Shown here one piece after another: positions 39,895-49,732 of a stretch of 64,000 nucleotides of DNA (its first letter is position 1; each line of letters begins with the position of its first letter). A model generated the notes under the pieces. It saw only the letters and a program-made list of their open reading frames with translations. It had not been told where the DNA came from and searched no databases. Made by a program: the position numbers and the translations under genes. The DNA comes from Zymoseptoria tritici IPO323 (lineage: Eukaryota > Ascomycota > Dothideomycetes > Mycosphaerellales > Mycosphaerellaceae): positions 2,666,001-2,730,000 of the forward strand of contig NC_018218.1 of the NCBI RefSeq assembly GCF_000219625.1. The letters run 5' to 3'.

Positions 39895-41448
39895 ATGTTT
39901 CATTCGATCTATTCCCGCATTCCTGGACGGTCCAATGCTCCTGCGCATACGAATTTGGAAGCAACGACTCACACCAACACTAGCAGCAAAAAACCCGAGT
40001 CCGTCACCATGATCGGAAAGCAAGCACCTAATGACGAGGGCAAAGTCAATGGTGCCAGCCATGATGACACCTGGTCGCCCAGCTCGTGGAGAGCAAAGCC
40101 GATTGTGCAGTCGGTGAAATACGAGGACGATACGCTGTACGAGACCGCGCTGGCGAAGCTCAAGCTTGTGCCACCAATTGTCACACCCACCGAGATCTGG
40201 AAGCTGCGCAACTCTTTGCGCGAAGTGGCATTGGGCAAGGCTTTCCTCCTTCAGGGCGGAGACTGCGCAGAACTGTTCGACTACTGCAATGACGGCGCCA
40301 TCGACTCGAAGATCAAGTTGCTGCTGCAAATGTCACTCGTTCTCATCTGGGGAGGCAATCGACCTGTCGTTCGCATTGCGCGCATGGCAGGACAGTATGC
40401 CAAGCCGAGAAGTTCTCCTACGGAGATGGTCAACGGCAAGGAGATCCCAAGCTACCGCGGCGACATCCTTAACTCCTACTCCCCGGACAATCGCAAGATC
40501 GATCCGGATCGACTTGTCCAGGCATACTTCCACTCCGCCGCCACCCTCAACTACGCTCGAGCGCAACTCGCTTCTGGTGTGGCCGATCTGCACAACCCCC
40601 TCGACTGGAATCTTGGTCATGTCACGGACGCGAAGCTGCTGTCCAAGTACACGACCATTGTGGATAGCATCCGCTCCAGCTTGCGCTTCATGCGGACAAT
40701 TGGCGCGGACACTTCTGATGACCTTCAGACCGTCGACCTCTACACCAGTCACGAGGCACTCCTGCTTGCGTACGAGGAGGGCCTCACTCGTAAGTTGAGG
40801 CATCCTCGCAATCGCGCCAACACAGACCCGTCCGCCCCTCAACCCGAGGAGTTTGGCTACTACAACACCAGCGCTCACTTCGTCTGGGTCGGCGACCGCA
40901 CCCGGCAGCCCGACCACGCTCACATCGAGTACGTCCGCGGCATCGAGAACCCCATCGGCATCAAAGTCGGACCCTCCACGACGGTCGAAGCGCTTACCGA
41001 GCTGCTCGACCTCGTCAACCCTCGCAAGGAAATCGGAAAAGTCACCCTCATCACGCGCTACGGCAAGGACAAGATCGCCGCCATGCTCCCCACGCACATC
41101 GAAGCGGTGCGCAAGACGGGTCACATGGTCGTCTGGCAATGCGATCCCATGCACGGCAACACGCGCTCCACGAGCGAAGGCATCAAGACGCGCTCCTTCC
41201 AGTCCATCTTCGACGAGCTGTCCTCGGCGCTGCGCATCCATCAGGAGTGCGGCTCGTACCTGGGTGGTGTCCATCTCGAGTTGACGGGCGATGCGGTGAC
41301 GGAGTGTACGGGTGGGAGTGTGAACATCGGCGACGATGATCTGAGTCGGGCGTATCAGACTTACTGCGACCCGAGGTTGAACGAGAAGCAGGCGTTGGAG
41401 TTGGCGTTCCTGGTGGCAGACAACCAGAGGGATACGACAGAGGCTTGA
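39895..41448 (+). CDS. Class II 3-deoxy-7-phosphoheptulonate (DAHP) synthase
   Basis: A single exon of 517 residues from ATG 39895. It matches plant-type (class II) DAHP synthases: WSPSSWRAKPIVQ at the start, then PPIVTPTEIWKLRNSLREVA, GKAFLLQGGDCAELFDYC, RIARMAGQYAKPRSSPTE, AAATLNYARAQL-like helix, and C-terminal GHMVVWQCDPMHGNT and YLGGVHLELTGDAVTEC metal/substrate segments. The enzyme condenses phosphoenolpyruvate and erythrose 4-phosphate, the first shikimate step. Met39 (ATG 40009, context CACCATGA) has a better initiation context than Met1 and lies just before the conserved part, so a shorter cytosolic form is possible; the extra N-terminus is Ser/Thr/His-rich. Neurospora has a comparable class II isoform. 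Confidence 0.95.
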   Translation: MFHSIYSRIPGRSNAPAHTNLEATTHTNTSSKKPESVTMIGKQAPNDEGKVNGASHDDTWSPSSWRAKPIVQSVKYEDDTLYETALAKLKLVPPIVTPTEIWKLRNSLREVALGKAFLLQGGDCAELFDYCNDGAIDSKIKLLLQMSLVLIWGGNRPVVRIARMAGQYAKPRSSPTEMVNGKEIPSYRGDILNSYSPDNRKIDPDRLVQAYFHSAATLNYARAQLASGVADLHNPLDWNLGHVTDAKLLSKYTTIVDSIRSSLRFMRTIGADTSDDLQTVDLYTSHEALLLAYEEGLTRKLRHPRNRANTDPSAPQPEEFGYYNTSAHFVWVGDRTRQPDHAHIEYVRGIENPIGIKVGPSTTVEALTELLDLVNPRKEIGKVTLITRYGKDKIAAMLPTHIEAVRKTGHMVVWQCDPMHGNTRSTSEGIKTRSFQSIFDELSSALRIHQECGSYLGGVHLELTGDAVTECTGGSVNIGDDDLSRAYQTYCDPRLNEKQALELAFLVADNQRDTTEA

Positions 41449-42124
41449 GGATTTGACGAAGTTCGAGTTTGAGTTTTGAGGGTATCTGGGTTTGACATTT
41501 GCATTGCGATTGGAGTATTGAAAAGTTGTTGTACTGGCTATAAGGGGAGGGATGTTGTAATGGGATGGCTGGATACGGAAAAGTTCTTGGATTTATGGCG
41601 TTGGAAGCGTGTCGTTGGCAGAGTATACCAATATGAGAATGAGAATACGACTAGAAGCATACCTATGATCAACTCTCAAACACATGTGCTCGAGATGCCG
41701 CTTCACTTCAAATTTGTTGAATCCTCGGGTCCTTCGATGCTTGTCGCCCCCGACATATTCGTAAGACGGTGCTTATTGTGTGTCCGTGATCGATTATTGT
41801 GTCGTCCCTTTCCTTAGGGTTAGGTTTCCGGACCAGTCGGGAGCGAAACAGAGTACAATCGGTGCCTCGGCCTGAGAGACGGAGCGGAGCTTGACATCGA
41901 CGTCCCATAGAGTCGCGGCGGACGACACAGTGAATAAGAGCCCACCTCACCTCACGCTTGATCATCTGCTCTGCTGTCACAAGACTTGCACTCTTCCACC
42001 TCGACCTCGACCACCACTTTCCCATCCTCCGCTCCGCCGCTGCTTGTCTCTTATCCGGCCTCTCCGAGTCTCCACATCGCGTTGCGCTCCTCTGCGGCAC
42101 CACCCCGGCTAGCACTTCTTCAGC
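41449..42124. other. Intergenic region between DAHP synthase and FAT1-like genes
   Basis: 676 bp of 3' UTR and promoter. CT-rich sequence from ~41940 to the next ATG is a typical fungal leader. No other feature. Confidence 0.4.
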
Positions 42125-44186
42125 ATGGTAGCCTTACCACGTGAGTCCACCACCACCACTCAGTCTCAATCACAATTCGCTGACACGCCTCCAGGCCTAC
42201 CCATCCCCAAGCTGCCTCTCGCCGCCTCCGTGCCCGCAGCGGCGGCCGGACTCGCCTACATCAACGCCAAGTATGGCGTGAACAACGACATCTGGACCAT
42301 CTGGGCCGCCATCTCCTTCCAGATCTATCTGGGCAGACTCGAAAAGGCCGACCGCGTCAACACCTTCTACCGCTTTGAAGAGCTCGCCAAAGACCCCAAG
42401 TCCGCCAGCCGTCCGTTCCTCATCGTTCCTCAAGCCGACAATGCGCCTGCTGGACGTACCGAGTGGACGTATGCCGAGGCTTACGATACCGTGCTCAAGT
42501 ACGCAAGATGGCTGAAGGAGACGCACGGCGTGCAGAAGAATGAGGTGATTGCGATGGACTTCACGAACAAGCCACAGTTCATCTGGATCTGGTTCGCCTT
42601 GTGGTCGTTGGGAGCCATTCCCGCGTTCATCAACAGCAATCTGGAAGGCAATGCTTTTACACACTGCGTCAAGGTGTCCACAACTCGTTTGTTGATCTTG
42701 GATCCGGCGATAGAGCACATCCTCACCGAGGAGGCTCGCCAGCAGTTCACGGCGGATGACAAGGCACGAGCTGTGGAGATTCAGTTGCTCCAGCCGGACG
42801 TCGAGGTGCAGATCCAGGGTGGCTTGCCATACCGGGCACCTGACGAGGCCCGATCTGGCGCCTTGAAGGACACTCCTTCCCTGTTGATCTACACTTCTGG
42901 AACTACAGGTTTGCCCAAAGCAGCCAACGTCGCATGGAGCAAGCCCAGCTCTGGGTACCTCTTCTTCTCACGCGCGCTTGGTCTCAAGGTCGATGATCGA
43001 TACTACACAGCCATGCCTCTGTACCATTCCTCAGCTTCATTGCTTGGTGTTTGTCAAGCGTTTGGCCCAGGTTGCACCATCGTTCTCGGTCCCAAGTTCT
43101 CTCCACGAACGCAGATGAAACAGTGCGCCGAGACGGGTGCCACCGTCATGCAGTACATCGGTGAGATGTGCCGCTACATGGTCACCAGTCCTCCCTCTCC
43201 ATACGACAAGTCCCACTCCGTCCGCATGGCGTTCGGTAACGGCATGCGACCCGATGTCTGGCAGAAATTCAAGGACCGCTTCAACATTGGCACGGTCTGC
43301 GAGTTCTACGGCGCGACAGAAGGTCCAGGTGCGTCCCTGGTATTCAGCAACAATGACTACCTCCGAGGAGCGATCGGCAACACCGGACGTCTCCAACGCG
43401 GCCTGTTCGGCGGCAACACAGTCCTCGTTAAGCACGATCACGACACGGAAATGCCATGGCGGGATCCAAAGACCAACACCTGCGTCACAGTCCCTCGCGA
43501 TGAGGTTGGCGAGCTGATCTACCTCCTCGACCCGGACAACATCAAGGACAAGTTCCAGGGGTACCTCGGGAACGAAAAGGCCAACGAAGGCAAGATTATC
43601 CGCAATGTTTTCAAGAAGGGCGACGCCTATTACCGTAGCGGCGACTTGCAACGACTCGACAAGGACGGTCGGTGGTGGTTCGTCGACCGCATTGGCGATA
43701 CGTTCCGCTGGAAGGTATTCATTTCTCCGTATCATTCATCCCTCTTGCAAACCAGGACTAACCACTTCTCCACAGGGCGAAAATGTAAGCACAGCCGAAG
43801 TCTCCGAAGCTCTCGGCTCTCACCCAGCCCTCCACGAAGCCAACGTCTACGGCGTACAACTCCCCAACCACGACGGTCGCGCCGGCTGCGGCGCCATCGG
43901 GCTCCACGAAGGGCACTCCCTCGATGGTCCACTCGGCGCACAACTCGCCGACCACGTCCGCCGGCGACTGCCCAAGTACGCCGTGCCACTATTCCTGCGC
44001 GTGCAGAAGGCGTTTGAGGTGACGGGCACGTTGAAGCATCAGAAAGTCGCGCTGAGGAACCAGGGTGTGGACCCGAGTAAGACGGAGGAGGACGAGTTGT
44101 TTTGGTTGTCGCCCGGGTCGAACAAGTACGAGAGGTTTGGAAAGGCGGAGTGGGAGCGGATCCAGGGTGGTAGCGCGAAGTTGTAG
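42125..44186 (+). CDS. FAT1/FATP-type very-long-chain acyl-CoA synthetase with PTS1-like C-terminus
   Basis: Preferred model: exons 42125-42140, 42195-43714 and 43776-44186 (648 residues). Intron 1 is 54 nt (GTGAGT donor, GCTGAC branch, CCAG acceptor), a multiple of three, so the unspliced start is also open. Near residue 238 lies YTSGTTGLPKAA; near 375 FYGATEGPG; then [32 protein letters not shown] across intron 2, the FATP/VLACS hallmark. The N-terminus has an Ala-rich hydrophobic stretch (SVPAAAAGLAYINA) and IWTIWAAISFQIYLG, likely membrane-associated. The protein ends SAKL; AKL fits the PTS1 consensus, pointing to peroxisomes. Likely role: activation or uptake of very-long-chain fatty acids for beta-oxidation. 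Confidence 0.92.
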
Positions 44187-44564
44187 AGTTCACAGCATTG
44201 ACTTGAGATGGCGCAGCTCGCTGTTGATTGTGGGATCGCCTGATCCGGAAAGTACTTTGTTTATATAGCGTGCCATATGGACACTTTTTCGACACGATTG
44301 CCCATGCGAGAGGGATGTAAGGCGGTTGCTTATCGTCATGCAATTTTGAACCGAGCAGCATCGCTTCACTTTTGTACTCTTCAGTCAGGGCTATGGGAAG
44401 GCAGATTGGGTAGTCAAGGTTATCTGATTACTCGCTGGCTACCAAATACACAGCCTTCTGGACCCTGACATCCTGTGGCTATTCAACATCAATAGCACAA
44501 CTTGTGTTCACCTATCAACATCCTGTGGCTATACACCAGCAATAGCACAACTCGTGTTCACCCA
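44187..44564. other. Convergent 3' region of the FAT1-like and CWC22 genes
   Basis: 378 bp between facing stop codons. It includes copy 1 and most of copy 2 of a 50-bp tandem repeat next to the CWC22 stop. Nothing else seen. Confidence 0.45.
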
Positions 44565-44568
44565 TCAA
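44469..44568. repeat. 50-bp tandem duplication overlapping the CWC22 stop codon
   Basis: Copies 44469-44518 and 44519-44568 both start CATCCTGTGGCTAT and end with ATCAA; they differ at about five positions. The end of copy 2 includes the CWC22 stop codon (minus strand TGA at 44565-44567), so the array makes up the beginning of that 3' UTR. Confidence 0.9.
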
Positions 44569-47354
44569 CGATGAGGTCCTCCACCACCCATCAGCCCTCT
44601 GCGACTGGGATGAATATGCGACAAATCTTCCGCGGGCTTAGGCGGGGGCGGTTTTGCATCCGGAGCATCACGCCCAGCAGCTTTTCGTGGCGGCGGAGTG
44701 TTCTCAGGAGAACTTGTGTTCCTCCTGCGTTTCGGCGCAGGTGCGCGACGAGGTGGAGATCGAGAGCGCGCGGATGCAGGGCTGCTGGTGTTCCTCCTCC
44801 GCTTGGTCGTTGAGGCCGGAGCTCGACGTGCAGGCGACCGCGATCGAGATGGTGAGCGTGAGTCGTAACTCCTTGCGCGAGACTTTGTGTCTTGAGCTTT
44901 CCCGTTGCGACGCGGCGGTGGAGTGACCGAGCGGCTCTCGGATCGGCCTCGTCGTCGCGGTGGGCCGCGAGAAACGGAGCGTGAAGGACTCTTACCCTTC
45001 GCACGCCTCGGTGGCGACCTCGACGTCGAGACGCGGCGCTTTCGTGGTGGAGAGCGGGATCGAGAGACAGACTTGTCGCTGTAGCTGTCCCGACGACCGC
45101 GCCTGCGTGGCGGACTGCGCGAGACGTTCTTGTTCTTTGGCACTGGGGAACGAGAGTCTGCGGATCTCGATCTCCGTCTTCTTGGTGGACTACGAGAACC
45201 CGACCTCGAACGTGAGCGGGAGTAGGAATCGTCCCTTCTTCCGGCCTTCTTGGAGGGACCTGGAGAAGGCGTATAGCTCTTCCCGCGTCCACGCCTTGGC
45301 GGTGATCGTGAGCGTGACCGCGAGCGAGATTGGGAGTCTGATCGAGAAGAATAACTGCTGTAGCTGCTGTAACTGCTGACACTTTCGCTGCGTCCTCTTG
45401 GCGAAGGCTCCTTTGCAGGCAGTGCAGCAGGTGCGGGCTTCGGCGCATTCTTCAGCCATTCTCGCATTCCCTCAGTCAATGCGCCCATGCCAATCGCAGT
45501 AAAGAAGTTGATGCTGAAGCGCGTACTCTTCGGGTCGTCCGTTGGGAAGATGCCCGCAAGCGCAGGAGCGAGTGCATCGTCCTTGAACTTCTCTTGCAAC
45601 GTCTTCATACCGACGCCTTGCGCGAGGTCCTCGATCAGAATCTTGATGAAGATACGGCTGGAACTGGTCGTGTCTTCCTCATTGAGTCGGATGACGTGGA
45701 AGACGTGCCATCCTATCGCGTTGGATGTGAGGAGATGTCCGAAGAACTGCGCAATGATGCGGAGACGATTGGTCTCATAGCGATGAATCGTCTCATAATA
45801 TTTCGTGAACATGTCCTGGAACAGGTCTTGCCAAAGTCGGTTGAGCTTGCAGAAGCGCTCTCCGATGAGACCAAAGAACTTGTTGTATGTCCGTTCTTGA
45901 CTGCAGCACTCGATGATCATGGACGGCAGCTCCTCTTCTTTGCCGCTTGGAAGGTTGATGCGCATCAGCTTGTGACATGCTTCTTCGAACTGGCCAGACG
46001 ACATGATCGTCAGGTAAATGGACCTCCGAAGGTTTACAAGATCTGTGTTAGATTGGTCCTTGATCTCGACCGCTTTCTCAGCCTCGTCCTCTTCGTCGTC
46101 GCTGCTCTCGTCCGAGCCATCCTCATCACCTTCATCTTCGCTGCCCGACGCCTCGCCCAGAATTTCGGCCTTGAGCTTGCGGTATGCTTCTTCGTTCGAT
46201 TCGAATTCAGGATCAAATTTGAAAATGTTGAGCCCGTCCTCCGTTGTCACTTGGTCATCGAGTCCAGGCCTGTGGGTGATCTGATCTTCCTCCTCGACCA
46301 AATCCAGCTCTTCCTTGACCGCGGGATTGTCCTTGTATTTGTCCTTCCTGACCTGGAACAGCACTTCAATCATGTACTGCACTCGCTTATCGATGTCTGC
46401 CTCATGCAGAATGCTCCGAAACTGATCGTACACCGCAAGTCCAATTTGTGTATTCATCTCTTCGATGTGCTGTCCAACTTCTCTCATCAACCCCACGGCG
46501 ATCTCCACGCTGTCATCGGTCGGCTTGTGCAGGAGCAAAAGAAGGATCTGTGCCGCGAGCATTTCGTGCGCAACCTGCTGGTTGATGAGATGCGCAATAA
46601 ACGTCGTGCTGCTGCTGCAAACGCTTTTGTCGTTGCGCTTGAAAGCTTTCCGAAATTGGATGATCAAGCGATTGATCAAAAGCTCGCCCACTTGCGGTAG
46701 TTTGGTGTTCACAATCGCAGCCATCGCAGCATAGATTGGTGTGAATGGCAGACTGGCGGATTGCGCCTTCATGATGCTCCGGCAAAACAACCCTCGACCT
46801 CGAACCAAGTTCTCGTTGAACAATTCCGGCACAATGTGCTTAATGTTGGAAACGTTGACCTTGTTGATCAGACCATTGATGGACTTTTTCAGTGCTTCCC
46901 AAGCCATTCGCTGATATTCCTTCGACGTCTTGTCCGTGATCTGAGCCTGAAGAGCCTTCAAACGAGCTGGAGGGATGTATGTGCCGCCAGATCGCATGTT
47001 GAGTAGACGATCGTATTCCGCCTTAGCCGCAGCCTGCTTGTCCTCCTCAGTGAGCGGTTTGGCAGGTGCAGCATCACCATCTCGCTGTCGCATCTCCAGC
47101 TGTCTCGCTCGTTCCATCGCCCGTGAGCGGTCCACGTCGCGCGGGAGAGGTCCATTTCCGTTGCCTTCGCGGTGACTGCGCCGTGGAGATCTAGGTCTAG
47201 AGGATGATCTTCGACGAAGGTGGGGTGCATCGCGTCTGGGTGACGGCGACCGCGAAATCGAGCTACGCTTCCGCGAACTTGTCTCTGCGACTGCCTCCCC
47301 GTCGCCAGGTTCAGGCGTAGGTAGTCGCACCGCCGACTCGATCTTTGCAGCCAT
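44565..47354 (-). CDS. CWC22: CWC22 pre-mRNA splicing factor (MIF4G-MA3) with RS tail
   Basis: A single 929-residue frame, ATG at 47354. Residues 1-90 are Arg/Ser/Pro-rich. An MIF4G domain spans ~150-345 (GTYIPPARLKALQ, WEALKKSINGLINKVN, NIKHIVPELFNENLVRGRGLFCRS). An acidic Ser/Asp/Glu stretch follows at ~405-430, then the MA3 domain ~445-560 (NLRRSIYLTIMSSGQFEEACHKL, ERTYNKFFGLIGERFC). The last ~330 residues form an RS-rich tail with many SRSRS and SPPRR units. Cwc22 joins the activated spliceosome and in animals recruits eIF4A3 to deposit the exon junction complex; a long RS tail is absent from the yeast protein but common where splicing is extensive. The gene has no intron itself. Confidence 0.95.
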   Translation of the reverse strand: MAAKIESAVRLPTPEPGDGEAVAETSSRKRSSISRSPSPRRDAPHLRRRSSSRPRSPRRSHREGNGNGPLPRDVDRSRAMERARQLEMRQRDGDAAPAKPLTEEDKQAAAKAEYDRLLNMRSGGTYIPPARLKALQAQITDKTSKEYQRMAWEALKKSINGLINKVNVSNIKHIVPELFNENLVRGRGLFCRSIMKAQSASLPFTPIYAAMAAIVNTKLPQVGELLINRLIIQFRKAFKRNDKSVCSSSTTFIAHLINQQVAHEMLAAQILLLLLHKPTDDSVEIAVGLMREVGQHIEEMNTQIGLAVYDQFRSILHEADIDKRVQYMIEVLFQVRKDKYKDNPAVKEELDLVEEEDQITHRPGLDDQVTTEDGLNIFKFDPEFESNEEAYRKLKAEILGEASGSEDEGDEDGSDESSDDEEDEAEKAVEIKDQSNTDLVNLRRSIYLTIMSSGQFEEACHKLMRINLPSGKEEELPSMIIECCSQERTYNKFFGLIGERFCKLNRLWQDLFQDMFTKYYETIHRYETNRLRIIAQFFGHLLTSNAIGWHVFHVIRLNEEDTTSSSRIFIKILIEDLAQGVGMKTLQEKFKDDALAPALAGIFPTDDPKSTRFSINFFTAIGMGALTEGMREWLKNAPKPAPAALPAKEPSPRGRSESVSSYSSYSSYSSRSDSQSRSRSRSRSPPRRGRGKSYTPSPGPSKKAGRRDDSYSRSRSRSGSRSPPRRRRSRSADSRSPVPKNKNVSRSPPRRRGRRDSYSDKSVSRSRSPPRKRRVSTSRSPPRRAKGKSPSRSVSRGPPRRRGRSESRSVTPPPRRNGKAQDTKSRARSYDSRSPSRSRSPARRAPASTTKRRRNTSSPASARSRSPPRRAPAPKRRRNTSSPENTPPPRKAAGRDAPDAKPPPPKPAEDLSHIHPSRRGLMGGGGPHR

Positions 47355-47605
47355 GTTGCAGGTTGAAGCGTCGAACCGCTATCACTGCGCCGCTGCTCGA
47401 AGTCCAGGCTGCTCGTATTCCAGGCTCCGATCTGGATGGGTCGTGTGGGTTTTGTAGACTCAGCAGACGAATTTGAAGATGCACTGAGATCGACTGCGGC
47501 GCGCTGAGTAAGCAGGCCCGTGTCGGATCACTGGGCTTTTTCTAGTATCACGAACGCTTGGACGACCACTTCTAATATCCTAAGAGACGCATTCACGCAC
47601 GCGCG

Positions 47606-48142
47606 ATGAACCGGCCTCGCAATCACCAGCAGAGACCTTCTCGTGATCAACAAAGGGGTGGTCGTCGGGGCCCGTCAAGTTCATCTGGAGTCTCGGTTCC
47701 TACAGTCCAGCAGGTTCGCCCAGGAGCTGCAGTTTCAATCGTACTCAAGCAAGACCAACCCACTGGCCGAGAAGTTCAAGGCACGGTACAAGACTTGCTC
47801 ACCCGCGGGGATCACCCTCGCGGTATCAAAGTCCGCCTGACAGATGGCAGAGTCGGACGAGTGCAGAGGATGGCAGCCGCAAACTATGCACGCTCGCAAC
47901 AGCTTCCGACAACAAACACCACGGCCTGGCCTGGCCTTCGCGAGATTTCTGGCGATGATCATCTGAACGGTCCGCCAAATCGTACTCTGGCCGATTTTCT
48001 TCCGACATCCACTGAGCTTGAAAGTCAGCCTGAGACTGCGGCAGCCACTTTCGCAACAGCAACCGCGAAATGTCCCATCTGCAATATCTTCGAAGGAGAC
48101 GAAATTGCCGTCTCACGACACGTAGAAGACCACTTCACGTGA
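47606..48142 (+). CDS. YwbE-like (DUF2196) protein with C-terminal C2H2-type finger
   Basis: 178 residues, ATG at 47606. After a Arg/Gln-rich head (residues 1-30) comes VRPGAAVSIVLKQDQPTG, REVQGTVQDLLTRGDHPRGIKVRLTDGRVGRVQRM, which has the beta-rich pattern of the small YwbE/DUF2196 domain found alone in bacteria and in some fungi. The C-terminus CPICNIFEGDEIAVSRHVEDHF has CX2C then HX3H spacing as in UBZ-type or C2H2 zinc fingers. The function is unknown; a nucleic-acid or ubiquitin-linked role is inference from the finger. It is divergent from CWC22 with ~250 bp between start codons. Confidence 0.8.
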   Translation: MNRPRNHQQRPSRDQQRGGRRGPSSSSGVSVPTVQQVRPGAAVSIVLKQDQPTGREVQGTVQDLLTRGDHPRGIKVRLTDGRVGRVQRMAAANYARSQQLPTTNTTAWPGLREISGDDHLNGPPNRTLADFLPTSTELESQPETAAATFATATAKCPICNIFEGDEIAVSRHVEDHFT

Positions 48143-48845
48143 GACGGTAACACTCTGACTTGCGCATGACTGTTATCAGTCGCGTCAACCACCATCCCCT
48201 CACTCGGTCGAGCGTCTGCCGGCAATCATAGCGAGCGTATTGCCGGCGACCACTCCCATGACTCAGAGGCTATGGACACTGGAGAGCAATCGAAGGTCCC
48301 AAGCTCTCAACATAGAACGCGTTGTCACCCTGCTCGACCCTCAGTGCCTCATAACGGGCTCTGCAATCATGCTGCTGCTCGGTGTGGGGTTTTGGTTCAA
48401 GCGAATGTGGTCAACAGTAAGAGTTGACCCGTGCCCATGACCAGGCCACGCTTGCTACATGCAGACTGAGCGACCAGCAAGCAGGTATGTATATGGCGAC
48501 TGCAGTAATCCCTTGCCTCCTAGGAAGCGGCGGGGAGAAAACACCTCCGCTGATATCGGAGCGGCGCTGCTTGGCTCAAACGGCCTAGTTGGATCTACTC
48601 TGTCGGACATTACGAAGACAATAGTCTAGGAGATCGGGAATATTCAAGCGATGGCGACCGGTGTCTAGATCAATTGTCACTTACATGTGTTCTGTCCACT
48701 TTCTGTGCGCAGAAACTTGTCTTGCATGTGAAAGTGATGTCGCCAAGCATTCGTACTTCGTACTTCGTAGAGGGGCGTGATAGCCGTCTTCGACATTCCC
48801 GCCGACTCCACGCATTTTCTCACGAATATCTCCATATACACCACC
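48143..48845. other. Intergenic region
   Basis: About 700 bp between two + strand genes. No ORF with recognisable content, repeat or RNA gene. The HYPK-like frame is open up to 48777 before its first ATG. Confidence 0.4.
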
Positions 48846-49297
48846 ATGGCCGAGCCGCAACCATCGAACGTGACTGAAGGAGCAGACCCACCGGATGTCA
48901 TCCCCGCTACGGCCGAAGACCGCAAAGCGGCACAAGCAATGTCGTCGTTGGACGCAAAGGGCGACGATAATGCCGCTCCCAAGAAAGAGGTGGATTTGAA
49001 GGCGTTGGAAAAAGCAATGAAGGACTTTGAGATCAATCAGAAACCGAAGACATCGTCAACAGGAGGAACGGCGGTCAAGAAGGAGGAAGCACCAAAGAAG
49101 ATTGTGAAGGTGGACCCGGCCGATGTGGCATTACTGGTAGGTGTTAAAACCATGCCACCGCGATATCGAGATACTGATTTGGGTGATTGCAGATTGATCA
49201 GCTGGATCTGAACAAGGCGAAGGCTACTGAGCTTCTTCGCGAGCATGATGCCGATGTGCTGAAGGCCATGAGGACGTGGGTTTCGAGTGCTGTCTAA
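48846..49297 (+). CDS. HYPK-like UBA-domain protein (NatA-associated)
   Basis: Exons 48846-49136 and 49193-49297 (56-nt intron, GTAGGT donor, CAG acceptor) encode 131 residues. The start ATG has the context CACCATGG. The N-terminal half is Ala/Asp/Glu-rich and disordered, then a helical stretch LKALEKAMKDFEI, a Lys-rich linker and, across the intron, DPADVALLVIDQLDLNKAKATELLREHDADVLKAMRTWV. This C-terminal domain is the NAC-alpha-like UBA fold of HYPK, which in humans and filamentous fungi binds and regulates the NatA N-terminal acetyltransferase at the ribosome. The size matches HYPK (~130 aa) and is too short for NAC alpha, which also has a NAC domain absent here. Confidence 0.88.
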
Positions 49298-49732
49298 CAC
49301 CTCGACGATTCATTTCGACATTGCGTGATCTATCGCATGTCGCTTTACCTGGGCGACCTACCATGATGGGCGAGTGTCAACCAGGTGCAACGCTAGGCGT
49401 CCTTCCGCAAGGTCGACAACGGAAGGACAGCCGGAGAGCCATTGTGCGGCACCACACGAGACACACCTCAAGGAGGATTTTAAACGACGTCCGACCGACT
49501 AGTACTCAGCCCGGGATAGTTCGCCAACGGAATAGAACATGCCGACACGATCCTGGGGGACGAGTTTCGGTGAATAATGTCAATAATTGTGTGACGAAGA
49601 ACCCAGCTGAATACAGCCCTGCACGAAGGAGCATACACCCTATACGAAAGAACAGTCTGAGAGCAGAGAAAGCACCTCGAGAGTCCCAAATCAGGCTCAC
49701 GAATACCCGAACCACAAAGCAAACAACTCCAT
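49298..49732. other. Convergent 3' region
   Basis: 435 bp between facing stop codons of the HYPK-like and BRCT genes. Small ORFs only; no recognised feature. Confidence 0.4.

Noticed and set aside
40333..41274. Long antisense ORF (313 codons) opposite the DAHP synthase gene
   Set aside because: Its translation is Asp/Val/Arg-rich with no domain and follows exactly the codon periodicity of the strongly conserved sense gene; it is a shadow frame.
43037..43735. Antisense ORF (232 codons) opposite the FAT1-like gene
   Set aside because: Same reason: mirrors the sense coding bias, no domain, no splice or promoter support.
28757..44186. Possible metabolic gene cluster (two acyl-CoA synthetases, Zn2Cys6 regulator)
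   Set aside because: No polyketide, peptide or terpene core enzyme, no transporter or P450, and the genes are interleaved with vacuolar protease and shikimate genes.
44591..45448. 285-codon frame overlapping the CWC22 RS tail in another frame
   Set aside because: The repetitive Arg/Ser codons keep alternative frames open; the MIF4G-MA3 frame continues through the region without a break.
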